Origin: Paraburkholderia sp. SG-MS1
Lineage (GTDB): Bacteria; Pseudomonadota; Gammaproteobacteria; Burkholderiales; Burkholderiaceae
DNA: 62,738 nt
Assembly: GCF_012275575.1 (NCBI RefSeq)
Contig: NZ_NPIH01000246.1
Location: 1 to 62,738, forward strand
Reading direction: 5' to 3'
Under the pieces are notes generated by a model that was given only the letters and a program-made list of their open reading frames with translations, ran no database searches and had not been told where the DNA came from. Below are positions 39,167-48,704 of the stretch, one piece after another (within the stretch, counting starts at the first letter, position 1; each line of letters opens with the position of its first letter). The position numbers were made by a program, and so were the translations under genes.

Positions 39167-39358
39167 TCACTGCGCCCCGCGGATGATGCTCGATGCCGTT
39201 GCTTGCTTATATAAATCACACGCTTGCATAAGACGATCGGGCAACGATTCCGGACGTCCTGCAATGAGTGGGCCGAACGCCGGCAATACGTGGACGATCG
39301 GGCAGAAAACATCGACGCGCGGGCAGGACGGCAGCTCCTTGCGAAAGGCAAAGTTCAT
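39167..39358 (-). CDS. Small hypothetical ORF (weak)
   Basis: 63 codons with protein-like composition (MNFAFRKELPSCPRVDVFCP, then LPAFGPLIAGRPESL, then QACDLYKQAT). It has no ribosome site, and other frames compete over the same bases. Kept because the surrounding 440 bases hold nothing else. Confidence 0.25.
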   Translation of the reverse strand: MNFAFRKELPSCPRVDVFCPIVHVLPAFGPLIAGRPESLPDRLMQACDLYKQATASSIIRGAQ

Positions 39359-39484
39359 CGCAGGACGGGGCAGATCAGCGTCAGTCCCTTCGCAGCGAAT
39401 TCTTTTGCTGCTGCGTCACCCGATTTGTGCTGACCGTTTCACGCTATGTGACCTACAGGTTCCGCGCAAACGACATAGCGTGAG

Positions 39485-39655
39485 ATGCCGATGAAACGCC
39501 TGATCAGCCTTGCGATGTACCACCCGTTCGTCGCCCTGTCCGTGTTCTATTTGACCAACCTGATGTGCAACGTCGACTACAGTCTGTCCGGCGCATTGCT
39601 CGTTCTGGCAGCGAAATCCGCGTCCCGTCTATTGAGTCTGTTCAACAAGGGATAG
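39485..39655 (+). CDS. Small membrane protein (56 residues)
   Basis: Reads MPMKRLISLAMYHPFVALSV, then FYLTNLMCNVDYSLSG, then ALLVLAAKSASRLLSLFNKG. One or two hydrophobic spans are likely, with a positively charged N-terminus. Start could be the ATG at 39485 or 39491; neither has a good ribosome site. Composition makes it a credible inner-membrane miniprotein of unknown function. Confidence 0.45.
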   Translation: MPMKRLISLAMYHPFVALSVFYLTNLMCNVDYSLSGALLVLAAKSASRLLSLFNKG

Positions 39656-39932
39656 CGCCGCGCCGATCTCTCATTGCGACGCCCGGGGCAAGCATTTGCG
39701 CATATAGCGCGCGAACCGCCATACATGGCGGCTGAACGGCCCAGCACTTTCTCGAGATTTAGTTTCACAGGAATGACATGACCATTTTGTGTCCTTGTAC
39801 GCGACCACTACGCGATCATTACGAGACAGATCTCTCGTTACACTCCGACAACGCTTGTCATATTCAATAGCCGTACAGTGCAGAGAAGGGCTTACGACAC
39901 GAGCCCGTTCATCCAATCACTGGGATAAGAAA

Positions 39933-40670
39933 ATGACAAACCGGACCTCACCTGAAAGCGCAAAACAAACGCCTCTTTCGCGGCCATCGATATCACGTCG
40001 GCCACGCCTGATTCGATTCCTCGCACCCATATTGCTCCTTGGCGCAACTGCCCCCGCCGCATTCGCCCAGGTCGTGCTCGTTCCCGCGCCTGCGCCACGC
40101 TACGAGCAGGCACCCGCGCCACGGCCCGGCTATGCGTGGCAGCAAGGCTACTGGCAATGGGAACATGGCAGATACGCGTGGACACCGGGCGGTTGGACTG
40201 CGGCGGACGTGCACGCGCGCCATGCATACCCGGACCGTTTCGAGCGCGCATCGCTGGCGCCTGCGCCGCGCGTGGAACGTCTCTCGGCTGACGCGCTCTT
40301 TCCGTTCGACCGGGGCAATGTCGGCGACATCAGCGCGTCCGGGCGCGCCGATATCGCCCAAATCGCAGCTCGTCTGCGCAGCAGCCGTGCGAGCCACGTC
40401 GAGGTTCGCGGATACACGGACAGATTGGGCTCGGATAGCTACAACATGAATCTTTCGCAGCAGCGGGCGAACGCTATCAAGTCGGCGCTGGTCGCTCAAG
40501 GCGTTCCCGCAGCAAAGATCCGGGCCGTTGGTTTGGGCGCGCAGGATCCGATCGCCCAGTGCAATCGCCCATCGGGGCCCGGACTCGTGCAATGTCTGCA
40601 GCCGAATCGGCGCGTCGAATTGGTGAGCTTCGTTGCGGACGATCGGCGCTGGGCCGAGCGATACCAGTAA
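39933..40670 (+). CDS. OmpA-domain envelope protein with YXWGXW-like N-terminal region
   Basis: 245 residues from an ATG at 39933. A long, basic leader ends with hydrophobic ILLLGATAPAAFA-Q. The mature part begins with Trp/Tyr-rich repeats (PGYAWQQGYWQWEHGRYAWT, PGGW). The C-terminal OmpA-like domain contains FDRGNVGDISASGRADI and NLSQQRANAIKSALVAQGVP, the peptidoglycan-binding core. It should bridge outer membrane or periplasm to peptidoglycan. The adjacent RcnB-like gene is transcribed in the same direction. Confidence 0.85.
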   Translation: MTNRTSPESAKQTPLSRPSISRRPRLIRFLAPILLLGATAPAAFAQVVLVPAPAPRYEQAPAPRPGYAWQQGYWQWEHGRYAWTPGGWTAADVHARHAYPDRFERASLAPAPRVERLSADALFPFDRGNVGDISASGRADIAQIAARLRSSRASHVEVRGYTDRLGSDSYNMNLSQQRANAIKSALVAQGVPAAKIRAVGLGAQDPIAQCNRPSGPGLVQCLQPNRRVELVSFVADDRRWAERYQ

Positions 40671-40863
40671 TTCGCGCATCAAGGTTCGGTCATTCGCCGG
40701 ATGAACATGCGGCCAACGTCTGTTGTCGTCAACGCTGTTGCTGTCGGCACAGCGCTATTAACAATTATTTACTCCTGCAGGGCGACGGAATCGATACACT
40801 GCTCGACTCTCGCTTCAGTCGTCCAATCTTCAATCCGGTCAATAAGCCAGCACTCTACTTCCT

Positions 40864-41286
40864 ATGAAAGCAAAGCAATTCGTTATCCTCACGCTCTGCG
40901 CCGCCACGGGTCTTTCGTCCGGCGCGTTCGCACAAAACAACTCGCGAGGCGGCCCCGATAATCACGGTCCGTACGCCGGTCAACAACACAACACCGGATA
41001 CGTCGATAACGCCAATCATGGCGGACCGGACCATCGCCCTGGTCCCGACCGGCAATCTCCGCATGCAGGCAATGACCGTTTCGACGACCATGGTGGCCCG
41101 CGCGGATGGCATCGCGGCGATCATCTGCCGTCCGATTACCGCGACCGCCAGTACGTCATCGACAACTGGCATGAACATAACCTCCAGGCGCCGCCGCGCG
41201 GCTATCGCTGGGTGGGTATCAACGGGGACTATGTCCTTGCCGCCGTCGCAACCGGCGTGATTGCACAGATCGTTCTTAGCCGCTGA
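40864..41286 (+). CDS. RcnB-family periplasmic protein
   Basis: 140 residues. Signal peptide MKAKQFVILTLCAATGLSSG ends AFA-QN. The middle is His/Asp/Gly-rich (NHGGPDHRPGPDRQ). The C-terminal RcnB signature is clear: GDHLPSDYRDRQYVID and LQAPPRGYRWVGINGDYVLA. RcnB of E. coli aids nickel/cobalt homeostasis; no efflux partner is adjacent here. The His-rich linker may bind metal. Confidence 0.85.
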   Translation: MKAKQFVILTLCAATGLSSGAFAQNNSRGGPDNHGPYAGQQHNTGYVDNANHGGPDHRPGPDRQSPHAGNDRFDDHGGPRGWHRGDHLPSDYRDRQYVIDNWHEHNLQAPPRGYRWVGINGDYVLAAVATGVIAQIVLSR

Positions 41287-41440
41287 GTCGACGATTCGAC
41301 GGAGAAATGAGCACGCGCTCCGGTCGGCGCGTCCTCCAGGATCGGCGCGAATGTAACCGCGCCGGTTTCAATTCCGAATAACCCGATTCGAAAGCCCGCT
41401 CCGCTTCTTGTTGCCTTTTCGCCGCGAATAGAACTGCCAT

Positions 41441-41863
41441 CTATTTCCGTCGGCGCTCGCCACTGAACGGTCGAACTGTCTTGTCGTGCAGATGCAAAAG
41501 CACGTCCCGCAAAACGATCGCCTGATTGTGTTCCTCATCTTTGGCGCCATAGACGAGCGTGATTGGCTGACCAGCAGCATCGCTTAGAAGTTGCCGCATC
41601 CGCGCGCACATCTCGTCACTGCCAAGTTCGTCACGATAGCGTTGCTGAAAGACGCTCCATCGTTTCGGATCATGCGCGAACCATTCGCGCAACGCCGAGC
41701 TCGGGGCGAGTTCACGCGCCCACTGGTTCAGTTTGAGCGTCTCCTTGCTGCGTCCGCGCGGCCATACCCTGTCGACGAGAACACGATAACCGTCCGACGG
41801 GTCCGGCACTTCATAAGCGCGCTGGATGACAATCTTCAGATTCCTGGTGCTCGCATGCGGCAT
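41441..41863 (-). CDS. DUF488-family protein
   Basis: 140 residues from the ATG at 41863 (GGAG six bases upstream favours it over the ATG at 41869). The family pattern is present: IQRAYEVPDPSDGYRVLVDR, VWPRGRSKETLKL, then FAHDPKRWSVFQQRY and ITLVYGAKDEEHNQAIVLRD. Small soluble protein, function unknown; DUF488 members are suspected nucleic-acid or stress-related proteins. Confidence 0.88.
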   Translation of the reverse strand: MPHASTRNLKIVIQRAYEVPDPSDGYRVLVDRVWPRGRSKETLKLNQWARELAPSSALREWFAHDPKRWSVFQQRYRDELGSDEMCARMRQLLSDAAGQPITLVYGAKDEEHNQAIVLRDVLLHLHDKTVRPFSGERRRK

Positions 41864-41912
41864 AGGCATCTCCGCTCGACAGAATGTTCTATAAGGCCTG
41901 TCTCACCTGATT

Positions 41913-42512
41913 TTATTCAGCCGTGAGCGCTGCCACCCTTGTGCGAAGCATCGGCACCACTTCGTTGTCGAACCACGGATGATGCTTGAACCACGCCTGA
42001 TTGCGCGGCGACGGATGAGGCAACGGAATGAAGGCCGGTGCATAGTCCGCCCATGCCCTCACTGTTTCCGTTAGCGAAGGCTCGCGGCGTTCACCGAGAA
42101 AATGACGTTGCGCATATTGGCCGATCAACAACGTCAGTTCGATCTTATTCAATCTCTCCAGCAGGCTATCCAGCCACAACTGCGCGCATTCGCGGCGCGG
42201 CGGCTTGTCGCCGCTACTTCCTCGCCCGGGATAGCAGAAACCCATGGGAATGATGGCGAACCGCGTCTCGTCATAAAACGACGCGGCATCGACGCCGAGC
42301 CACCCACGCAGGCGCTCGCCGCTGGCATCGTTCCAGGGAATGCCAGAGCTGTGAACTTTTGCACCGGGCGCCTGGCCGACAATCAGAATGCGCGAGTCGA
42401 CCGCGGCACGCACGATGGGCCGCGGACCCAGCGGCAGATCGTGCGCGCAGGCGCGACAGGCACGCACGTCGGCGAGAAGGGCTTCGAGGGTAAGTGGTGC
42501 GGGCTGGTTCAC
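41913..42512 (-). CDS. Uracil-DNA glycosylase family protein
   Basis: 199 residues, most likely from a GTG at 42512 (NQPAPLTLEALLADVRACRA). Active-site motif 1 is ILIVGQAPGAKVH and motif 3 is PLPHPSPRNQAW. The cysteine pair in RACRACA near the N-terminus recalls the iron-sulfur ligands of family 4/5 enzymes, but the other ligands are not obvious. It should excise uracil from DNA. The frame is open upstream to 42683, so the start is uncertain. It is next to, and co-oriented with, the DUF488 gene. Confidence 0.8.
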   Translation of the reverse strand: MNQPAPLTLEALLADVRACRACAHDLPLGPRPIVRAAVDSRILIVGQAPGAKVHSSGIPWNDASGERLRGWLGVDAASFYDETRFAIIPMGFCYPGRGSSGDKPPRRECAQLWLDSLLERLNKIELTLLIGQYAQRHFLGERREPSLTETVRAWADYAPAFIPLPHPSPRNQAWFKHHPWFDNEVVPMLRTRVAALTAE

Positions 42513-42868
42513 GTCATGGCATCGGGTTGTGACGAGGCATGCGGCTCGCGGCCCTGCCGCGCAAAATCCTGAGGAACGGTGCATTTGCGTCGCGGCCCGC
42601 TCACGCGGAAGGCCCGTTGCGCGGCAAAGGGTATCGCGCCAGGCATTGTCCGGAATGTGCCGCCCTGCGCTTACCGTGATCATTCATTTTACAACCGCGA
42701 CCAACGAGCGCCCGTTATATGCGTAAGAAAACAACGGGCCCGAAATGTGCAACGCACATCTTGTGCGTGGCAGCACGCAAACCGTCTGCCATCGCAAACT
42801 GGTGGAAAATGCGGCGCCATACCGGCGCAAAGTCGTCCCGAATATCGCCCTGAACACAGGAGATCATC

Positions 42869-43303
42869 ATGACCGGCAAATGGTTTTCGCGCTTCTCCAG
42901 CTACCTTTCCACGATGACCGGCAGGCCCTCCACCTTCGTGCTGGCGGCCGCGCTCGTGCTTCTGTGGGCGATTACAGGCCCACTCTTTCATTACAGCGAC
43001 ACGTGGCAACTCGTCATTAATACGTCGACCACAATCGTCACGTTCCTGATGGTGTTCCTGATCCAGAACACTCAAAACCGCGATACGGCCGCGATGCAGA
43101 TCAAGCTCGACGAGCTGATTCGCGCAATCGAGGGCGCACACAATGCACTGCTCGATCTCGAAGAACTCGAGGAAAAAGACCTGAGCCGGTTTCGCAAACA
43201 TTACGAAAAACTGGCTGAAGAAGCGCGCACGGTGTTGCGCGCCGGCGGCAGCGACACCGACTCGCCGTTTGTCGATAATAGCGATGAAGGAGATAGAAAA
43301 TGA
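42869..43303 (+). CDS. Low-affinity iron permease family membrane protein
   Basis: 144 residues with AGGAG directly upstream of the ATG. Two hydrophobic spans (TFVLAAALVLLWAITGPLF, then VITFLMVFLIQNTQ-like) are followed by RDTAAMQIKLDELIRAIEGA and an acidic, coiled-coil-like tail (LLDLEELEEKDL). This is the pattern of PF04120. Bacterial members are short relatives of yeast Fet4; real iron transport is unproven. Confidence 0.88.
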   Translation: MTGKWFSRFSSYLSTMTGRPSTFVLAAALVLLWAITGPLFHYSDTWQLVINTSTTIVTFLMVFLIQNTQNRDTAAMQIKLDELIRAIEGAHNALLDLEELEEKDLSRFRKHYEKLAEEARTVLRAGGSDTDSPFVDNSDEGDRK

Positions 43304-43413
43304 TCTTTTGACGATCTTTTCTCCCGATATCGCAAGAGATCATCAAGTTGAACGTGACGCGGCTTCCCAACCGCGGTGTGCAACGTCGCGCCCGTTATGC
43401 ACGCCGCAGCCTC

Positions 43414-44658
43414 CTAACGCTGCGTGTCATACAGGCGATCGGGAACGAACAGCGCCGTGATACCGCTCAAAAAGAAAACCCCGCCGACCACCAGAAAGCC
43501 GATGCCGATTGAAAACTGCGTCGCGAGGTAACCAATCACGATGGGCGCCGCACCCGAGCAGAAACGGCCGAGGTTATAAGAGCCGCCTACTGCCGTACCG
43601 CGAATCGATGTAGCGAAGCTCTCGGACATGAATGTACCCACCGTGCCAAGCGGCACACCGTACAGAAAGCCGAAGAGCAGCATCAGATAGACAATGTTCT
43701 CCCGTGTATGCCAGAAGATGATGACGGGCAGAAAGAGCGCCGCGCCGACGCAACCGAGCACATACACCCCGCGACGGCTCCAACGGTCACCGAGCCATCC
43801 GGCGAAAATCTTGCCGATGAAGGCGACGACGAACGTCCCGATCATGTATCCCGCCATCGCGCTGAATTTCACATGCAGTTCTTTTTCCAGGTAAGTCGGC
43901 AGCCAGTTGTTCAGGCCATAAAACCCGGAGAGTGAGAAAACGGAAATCAGGGTCCACAGAATGAACAGGGTTCGTGACTGCCGACTGCTGAAGATCGCGT
44001 AGTAGCGGTTACTGACGAGCCCGCGTTCGCTGACATGCGCGGCAGCGCGACTCGCCTGCCAGCTTGCCGGCTCGGGCACGACGAATTTGATCACGAGCGC
44101 GAGCAGCACCGGCAGCGCCGACACGTAATAGAGCGTGCGCCAGCCGTAGTGCGGCAAAATCCAGTTGCTCAGCGCAATGACGACGATATAGCCCGCCGAG
44201 ATGCCGGTCTGCAACACGCCGAGAATCAGCGAGCGCCGCGCAGTCGGCACGTATTCGGCGACGAGCGTGGTCACCAGCACCATGCAGCCGATGCCGAGCG
44301 AACTGATAAACCGCACCGCCGCGAATTCCAGGAAGTTATGGGTGAGCCCCAGCAACCCTGCGCCCAGCGAAAAGAGCGCTAGCGCCCACGCCACGACCCG
44401 CACGCGGCCCAGCCGATCGCTCGCCCAGCCGCCCAGAATGCCGCCGATCGCCATCCCCACCAGCGTCAAACTTCCCAATGCGCCGGACTCGACATTGCTG
44501 AGTCCGAATTCGTTTTTGATTCGCGTGAGCGTCAAGCCGTACATCATCACATCGGCGCCATCGGCCAAGAGCGCCAGGTAGCCGAGGATAAAGACGAGCA
44601 GCCAGCGGTTCTGCGCTTCGAAGGCCGTGCCCGCGGTGGTCGGTGTGATGGAAGCCAT
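43414..44658 (-). CDS. MFS transporter, AAHS-like (aromatic acid/proton symporter type)
   Basis: 414 residues with 12 predicted membrane segments. Loop 2-3 motif GGWASDRLGRVRVV and loop 8-9 motif GWLGDRWSRRGVYV are MFS hallmarks. The acidic start LLADGADVMMYGLTLTRIK matches aromatic-acid symporters, where the Asp in TM1 is essential. It probably imports a carboxylic or aromatic acid. Last gene of the unit that starts with the gamma-glutamyltransferase-like gene, 18 bases after the GAF gene. Confidence 0.9.
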   Translation of the reverse strand: MASITPTTAGTAFEAQNRWLLVFILGYLALLADGADVMMYGLTLTRIKNEFGLSNVESGALGSLTLVGMAIGGILGGWASDRLGRVRVVAWALALFSLGAGLLGLTHNFLEFAAVRFISSLGIGCMVLVTTLVAEYVPTARRSLILGVLQTGISAGYIVVIALSNWILPHYGWRTLYYVSALPVLLALVIKFVVPEPASWQASRAAAHVSERGLVSNRYYAIFSSRQSRTLFILWTLISVFSLSGFYGLNNWLPTYLEKELHVKFSAMAGYMIGTFVVAFIGKIFAGWLGDRWSRRGVYVLGCVGAALFLPVIIFWHTRENIVYLMLLFGFLYGVPLGTVGTFMSESFATSIRGTAVGGSYNLGRFCSGAAPIVIGYLATQFSIGIGFLVVGGVFFLSGITALFVPDRLYDTQR

Positions 44659-44676
44659 AGTTCTCGTTAGCGGTAG

Positions 44677-45234
44677 TTAGCGGTAGATAGACGTGGCGCC
44701 ATCGGCGCGCGCTTGCCGCGTGAGCAAAGCGGGCGCAAGGAAGCTGCCGATCAGCAAGCCTATTGCCTCATGCCCTCGCTTGTACCAGCCTTCGACATGC
44801 GTCATGTTCATCGTGCCGATGCATTCCCCGTCGTACGCGATCGGGATGTTCAGGATCGAGCCAAGACCCATGCCGGTCATCACCGCATGATCGTCGAACG
44901 CATCGCGAATGTGTTGCGCGGTTTCCGCCCGGAACGGTTCGAGATCCTCCAGAATCTGTTTCGACCACGCCGTGCCGCGTTTTTTCTTGCGCCCGCCAGG
45001 CGGATAGACATCCGGCATGTTGGTATAAACGCGCTCGACCTCGTGGCGCCGCGCATCATAGGACATGATGGTGAACAGCTTCGCGCCGATGGCGCGCGCC
45101 GCCACCGCGTGAACCGCGCGGAAGATGTCCGTGGGCTGGCCCCTCATGCGCATGGCCATTGCGAGACTTTCAAGGTCCGATAATTCGAGCGCCTTCATGG
45201 CTGGCGGTGCGGCTTCGATCTGCGTGGCTTGCAT
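44677..45234 (-). CDS. GAF-domain protein
   Basis: 185 residues, a single GAF domain (about 40-175): AIGAKLFTIMSYDARRHEVE, then GTAWSKQILEDLEPFRA and LGSILNIPIAYDGECIGTMN. No kinase, cyclase or DNA-binding domain is attached. Stand-alone GAF proteins can be free sensors or, in catabolic clusters, small enzymes or regulatory partners. It sits between two transporters with short gaps (18 and 33 bases). Confidence 0.85.
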   Translation of the reverse strand: MQATQIEAAPPAMKALELSDLESLAMAMRMRGQPTDIFRAVHAVAARAIGAKLFTIMSYDARRHEVERVYTNMPDVYPPGGRKKKRGTAWSKQILEDLEPFRAETAQHIRDAFDDHAVMTGMGLGSILNIPIAYDGECIGTMNMTHVEGWYKRGHEAIGLLIGSFLAPALLTRQARADGATSIYR

Positions 45235-45267
45235 AGTGGGTGTGTCAAATTGAGAAATGCAGGCCGC

Positions 45268-46695
45268 TCAACCGCGCATTTCAGTGGAGCTGAGCGGGCC
45301 GCGAAGGTCCGGCGCCGCCTCCGCGCCTTGCACTTCGATGTCTTCGAGCGAACGGTTGCGGGTCTCGATACCGAGGAAGAAAACCACGCAGGCGCCGATC
45401 AGCAGAACCGACGTGGTCATCGCGAACACGCCCAGGAAGCCGAGTGTGGGATAGACGAGGCCGACCAGAATCGGCGCGCTCACCGAGCCGATCCGGCCGA
45501 ACGATGAAGACGAGCCGGTGCCGGTTGCACGCACGCTCGTCGGGAAGACTTCGGGCGTGTAGGCGTACACCCCGGCGAACGCGCCGTTCATGAAGAACGA
45601 CAGCGCGATGCCCGCCGCCATGATCTGCAGACCCGTATGCGAAAACGCGAGCGCGATCGCCGCCATCCCGCCGAGCAGCATGTAGGACGCCACCACCGCC
45701 TTACGGCCGATCCGTTCATTGAGCCACGCCGCCGAGAAATAGCCCGGAATCTGCGCGCCATAGATCGCGATGGAATAGCCGAAGCTCTTCGTCATCGTGA
45801 GCCCCTCCTTAAGCAGCAGGCTTGGAATCCACGAGAAGAACGAGTAGTACGCGAACGCGACCGAAAACCACATCAGCCAGCTCACCGCGGTCGTGCGTGC
45901 GAGGCGCGGCGACCACAGCGTCAGCACGTTCTGCCACGCGCCGGTTTTGATCGGCGCGGCGGCGGGCAGCACCGCGGAGACCGAGGCGGGCGCGAGACGA
46001 ATGCCCCGGCTCGCGAACCACGCCTCGATTTCGCTGACGATGCGGTTCGCTTCGCCGCGCCGTCCCTGGCTTTCCAGCCAGCGCGGCGACTCGGGTAGCG
46101 TCCTGCGCCACCAAAGCAGCATCACGACCGGCAACGACGTCGCCACCGCGAGGTAGCGCCAGCCGTCGGCGAAGTTGCGCACCACGCTGAAACCGAGAAT
46201 GGCCGAACCCAGATAGCCGAACGACATGAACCCCACCAGCGCGCCGCAAAAGATGCCCCGGTAACGCCGGGGCACGAATTCGGCGAGAAACGGCGCGATC
46301 ACCACCGTCTCAGCGCCGGAGCCGAAGCCCGCGACGATGCGCAACGCGAAGAACGTGTGCCAGTCGTTGGCGGTGGCGCTCGCGAGCGAGGCGGCGCAGT
46401 AGATCGCCAGCGCCGACATCATGATGCGGCGCCGGCCGATCACATCCGCGAGCACGCCCGACAGGAACGCGCCGAAGAAGTAGCCGATGTACGTGCTACT
46501 CGCGACGAGCCCGCTCTGGGCGCTCGTGAGATGCCACAGCTTGCTCACGACCGGCAGCAGGAACGCGAGCGACGATGAATCGAGTCCATCGAACATGTAC
46601 CCCAGCCCGCCGATGAGCAGGAGCTTGCGATGAAAGCCCGAGATCGGCAGTCTCTCGAGGCGGGCGGCGACAGCGGACACGGCGTTTTCTCCCAA
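45268..46695 (-). CDS. MFS transporter, sugar/metabolite porter type
   Basis: 475 residues with 12 predicted membrane segments. Motifs: GYMFDGLDSSSLAFLLPVVS in TM1, LADVIGRRRIMM in loop 2-3, and YTPEVFPTSVRATGTG and LGIETRNRSLEDIE near the end, the PETRG-like tail of the sugar-porter/OCT group. Substrate unknown. Thirty bases follow the gamma-glutamyltransferase-like gene; probably same message. Confidence 0.9.
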   Translation of the reverse strand: MGENAVSAVAARLERLPISGFHRKLLLIGGLGYMFDGLDSSSLAFLLPVVSKLWHLTSAQSGLVASSTYIGYFFGAFLSGVLADVIGRRRIMMSALAIYCAASLASATANDWHTFFALRIVAGFGSGAETVVIAPFLAEFVPRRYRGIFCGALVGFMSFGYLGSAILGFSVVRNFADGWRYLAVATSLPVVMLLWWRRTLPESPRWLESQGRRGEANRIVSEIEAWFASRGIRLAPASVSAVLPAAAPIKTGAWQNVLTLWSPRLARTTAVSWLMWFSVAFAYYSFFSWIPSLLLKEGLTMTKSFGYSIAIYGAQIPGYFSAAWLNERIGRKAVVASYMLLGGMAAIALAFSHTGLQIMAAGIALSFFMNGAFAGVYAYTPEVFPTSVRATGTGSSSSFGRIGSVSAPILVGLVYPTLGFLGVFAMTTSVLLIGACVVFFLGIETRNRSLEDIEVQGAEAAPDLRGPLSSTEMRG

Positions 46696-46725
46696 GGAAT
46701 GAATACGTTTGGCGGGCCGTGAAAT

Positions 46726-48510
46726 CTATCGGCCGACAGCGTATGCCTGCATCTGACGCGGTGTCGCCGCGCCACGCATCAAGCCGTTTCGGATTCCCAC
46801 CGCGCAGACACGGCCCAAAGCCCAAGGCTCGGCCACGGTCAGGTCGTGTCCCCGCGCGCGCAACTCGGCCAGCGTGTGTTCGGGGAAGCGCGATTCGGCG
46901 GACATCTTGCCGAGTTGCATCGAGCGCGGATAGAACGAGCCGGGGAAATGAGCGGTCTGGAACGATGGCGCGTCCGCGGCAGCCTGGAAGTTCATGCCGC
47001 CGTGTACGTGCCTGAGGAACAGCTGGAGCGACCATTGATCCTGCTGGTCGCCGCCCGGCGTTCCGAACGCCGCGTAGGGCTTGCCGTCGCGCGTGACCAG
47101 CGTCGGCGACAGCGTCGTGCGAGGACGGCGGCGCGGACCGAGCGACGACGGCAAGCCCTCTTCCATCCAGAACATCTGCGCGCGCGTGGTCACGTTGAAA
47201 CCGAGACCGGGCACGGCGGGCGACGCCTGCAGCCAGCCGCCCGACGGCGTCGCCGACACCATGTTGCCCCAGCGGTCCACCACGTCGAGATGAACCGTGT
47301 CGCCGCGCAGTTCCGGCAGCGGCGCGAAGGTCGGCTCGCCCTGGCCGAAGCCGCCGGACTGCTGCTTGCCGGCGTTGGCCATGATCAGCGCGGCGCGGCG
47401 TTCGCTGTCCTCCAGCGCGCCGGGACGGAATTCGAACGACGCGCGCGCGGGATCGATCAGCCGACGGCGTTCGTCGTTGTAGGCGTCGCTCAGCAGCGTT
47501 TCCATCGGCACGCGCGCGAAGTCCGGGTCGCCGTAGAACACGTCGCGGTCCGCAAACGCGAGCTTCGAGCACTCGATGACCGTGTGCACGAAGTCGGGGC
47601 CGAGCGGGTCCATGGCCGCAAGATCGAAGCCCTTCAGCAGCGCGAGCTGCTGAAGGAACATCGGCCCCTGTCCCCACGGGCCCGTCTTGTGAACCCGCAA
47701 GCCTTGATAGTCGTAGGAGACCGGGTCCTCGTAGGTCGGCTCCCAGCGCGCCAGATCGTCCGCGTCGAGCAGGCCGTGGTTGCGCAGGCCGGACGTGTCG
47801 AGCACCGGGGTCGAGCGGAAATACTGGTCGATGGCGTCGGCCACGAAGCCGCGATAGAAAACTTCGCGCGCGCGTTCGCATTGCTCGGCCCGGTCACTGC
47901 GGGTATTCGCTTCCCGCAGGATGCGCCGGTACGTATGCGCAATCGCCGGATTGGCGAACAGGTGGTTGGGTTGCGGCGCGTCGCCGTTGCGCAGCCATTG
48001 CTCGGCCGAAGTAGGCCATTCGGTCTGGAAGAAATCCTTGATGGCCAGAATCGACGAGGTCATGCGCGGCAGAACCGGATAGCCGTTTTCCGCATAACCG
48101 ATTGCATAACTCAACACGTCTTCGATCGGCAGCTGCCCGTAGTCGCGCAGCATGGCCATCCATGCGCCGAACGCGCCGGGCACCACGGCCGGCAGCAAGC
48201 CCGTTCCCGGCACGACCTCCAGCCCCAGCCCGCGCATGCGCTCGATCGTCATGGCCGCCGGCGTCACGCCTTGGCCGCACAGCACGCGCACCCGGTCCTC
48301 GCGCGCGCTGTAGAACACGACCGGCAGTTCGCCGCCCGGTCCATTCAGATGCGGCTCGACGATCTGCAAAACAAAACCGGCTGCGGCGGCTGCGTCGAAC
48401 GCATTGCCGCCCTTCTCGAGAACGGCCATCGCGCACGCGCTGGCGAGCCAGTGGGTCGAGGCCACCATGCCGAATGTACCGAGCAGCTCGGGACGGGTTG
48501 TAAACGACAT
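46726..48510 (-). CDS. Gamma-glutamyltransferase-family hydrolase
   Basis: 594 residues of the Ntn-hydrolase GGT family. The N-terminal subunit has EKGGNAFDAAAAAGFVLQIV and EPHLNGPGGELPVVFY. The self-cleavage site is in RGDTVHLDVVDRWGNMVSAT, where Thr becomes the new N-terminal nucleophile. The C-terminal subunit has GLGFNVTTRAQMFWM and the GGDQQDQWSLQLFL segment. No signal peptide is seen, so it is cytosolic, unlike periplasmic glutathione GGT. Cytosolic members include cephalosporin-acylase-like and amide-degrading enzymes. First gene of a four-gene operon with two MFS transporters, divergent from a GntR regulator. Confidence 0.88.
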   Translation of the reverse strand: MSFTTRPELLGTFGMVASTHWLASACAMAVLEKGGNAFDAAAAAGFVLQIVEPHLNGPGGELPVVFYSAREDRVRVLCGQGVTPAAMTIERMRGLGLEVVPGTGLLPAVVPGAFGAWMAMLRDYGQLPIEDVLSYAIGYAENGYPVLPRMTSSILAIKDFFQTEWPTSAEQWLRNGDAPQPNHLFANPAIAHTYRRILREANTRSDRAEQCERAREVFYRGFVADAIDQYFRSTPVLDTSGLRNHGLLDADDLARWEPTYEDPVSYDYQGLRVHKTGPWGQGPMFLQQLALLKGFDLAAMDPLGPDFVHTVIECSKLAFADRDVFYGDPDFARVPMETLLSDAYNDERRRLIDPARASFEFRPGALEDSERRAALIMANAGKQQSGGFGQGEPTFAPLPELRGDTVHLDVVDRWGNMVSATPSGGWLQASPAVPGLGFNVTTRAQMFWMEEGLPSSLGPRRRPRTTLSPTLVTRDGKPYAAFGTPGGDQQDQWSLQLFLRHVHGGMNFQAAADAPSFQTAHFPGSFYPRSMQLGKMSAESRFPEHTLAELRARGHDLTVAEPWALGRVCAVGIRNGLMRGAATPRQMQAYAVGR

Positions 48511-48545
48511 GCATCACTCCTTTTGCGACGAACGGCAATGACGAA

Positions 48546-48569
48546 CTGAACCAATAAACAAAGGTTCAG
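48546..48569. promoter_or_regulatory. Inverted repeat near the gamma-glutamyltransferase-like gene, candidate operator
   Basis: Perfect 7-base arms CTGAACC and GGTTCAG are separated by ten bases (aataaacaaa). The site is 36-59 bases upstream of the operon ATG at 48510. Its ACCAAT-n4-n-GGT layout resembles the second repeat at 48705-48720, next to the regulator start. Confidence 0.55.
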
Positions 48570-48704
48570 CAAAAACAACACGCCAGAATAAGGCGAAGCA
48601 CGGCGGACTTCAGCCCCGTGTTAACCCGTTATTTGCCCAATAATACAAGATAAAAAAATAATCAACGCGAGCCCGGCGAGTCCGGTGATTCTGCTATCTT
48701 TGAT

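Noticed and set aside
46496..47881. 461-codon minus-strand frame overlapping the gamma-glutamyltransferase gene
   Set aside because: Out of frame with the well-supported GGT gene; composition Arg/Ala/Gly-rich, typical shadow.
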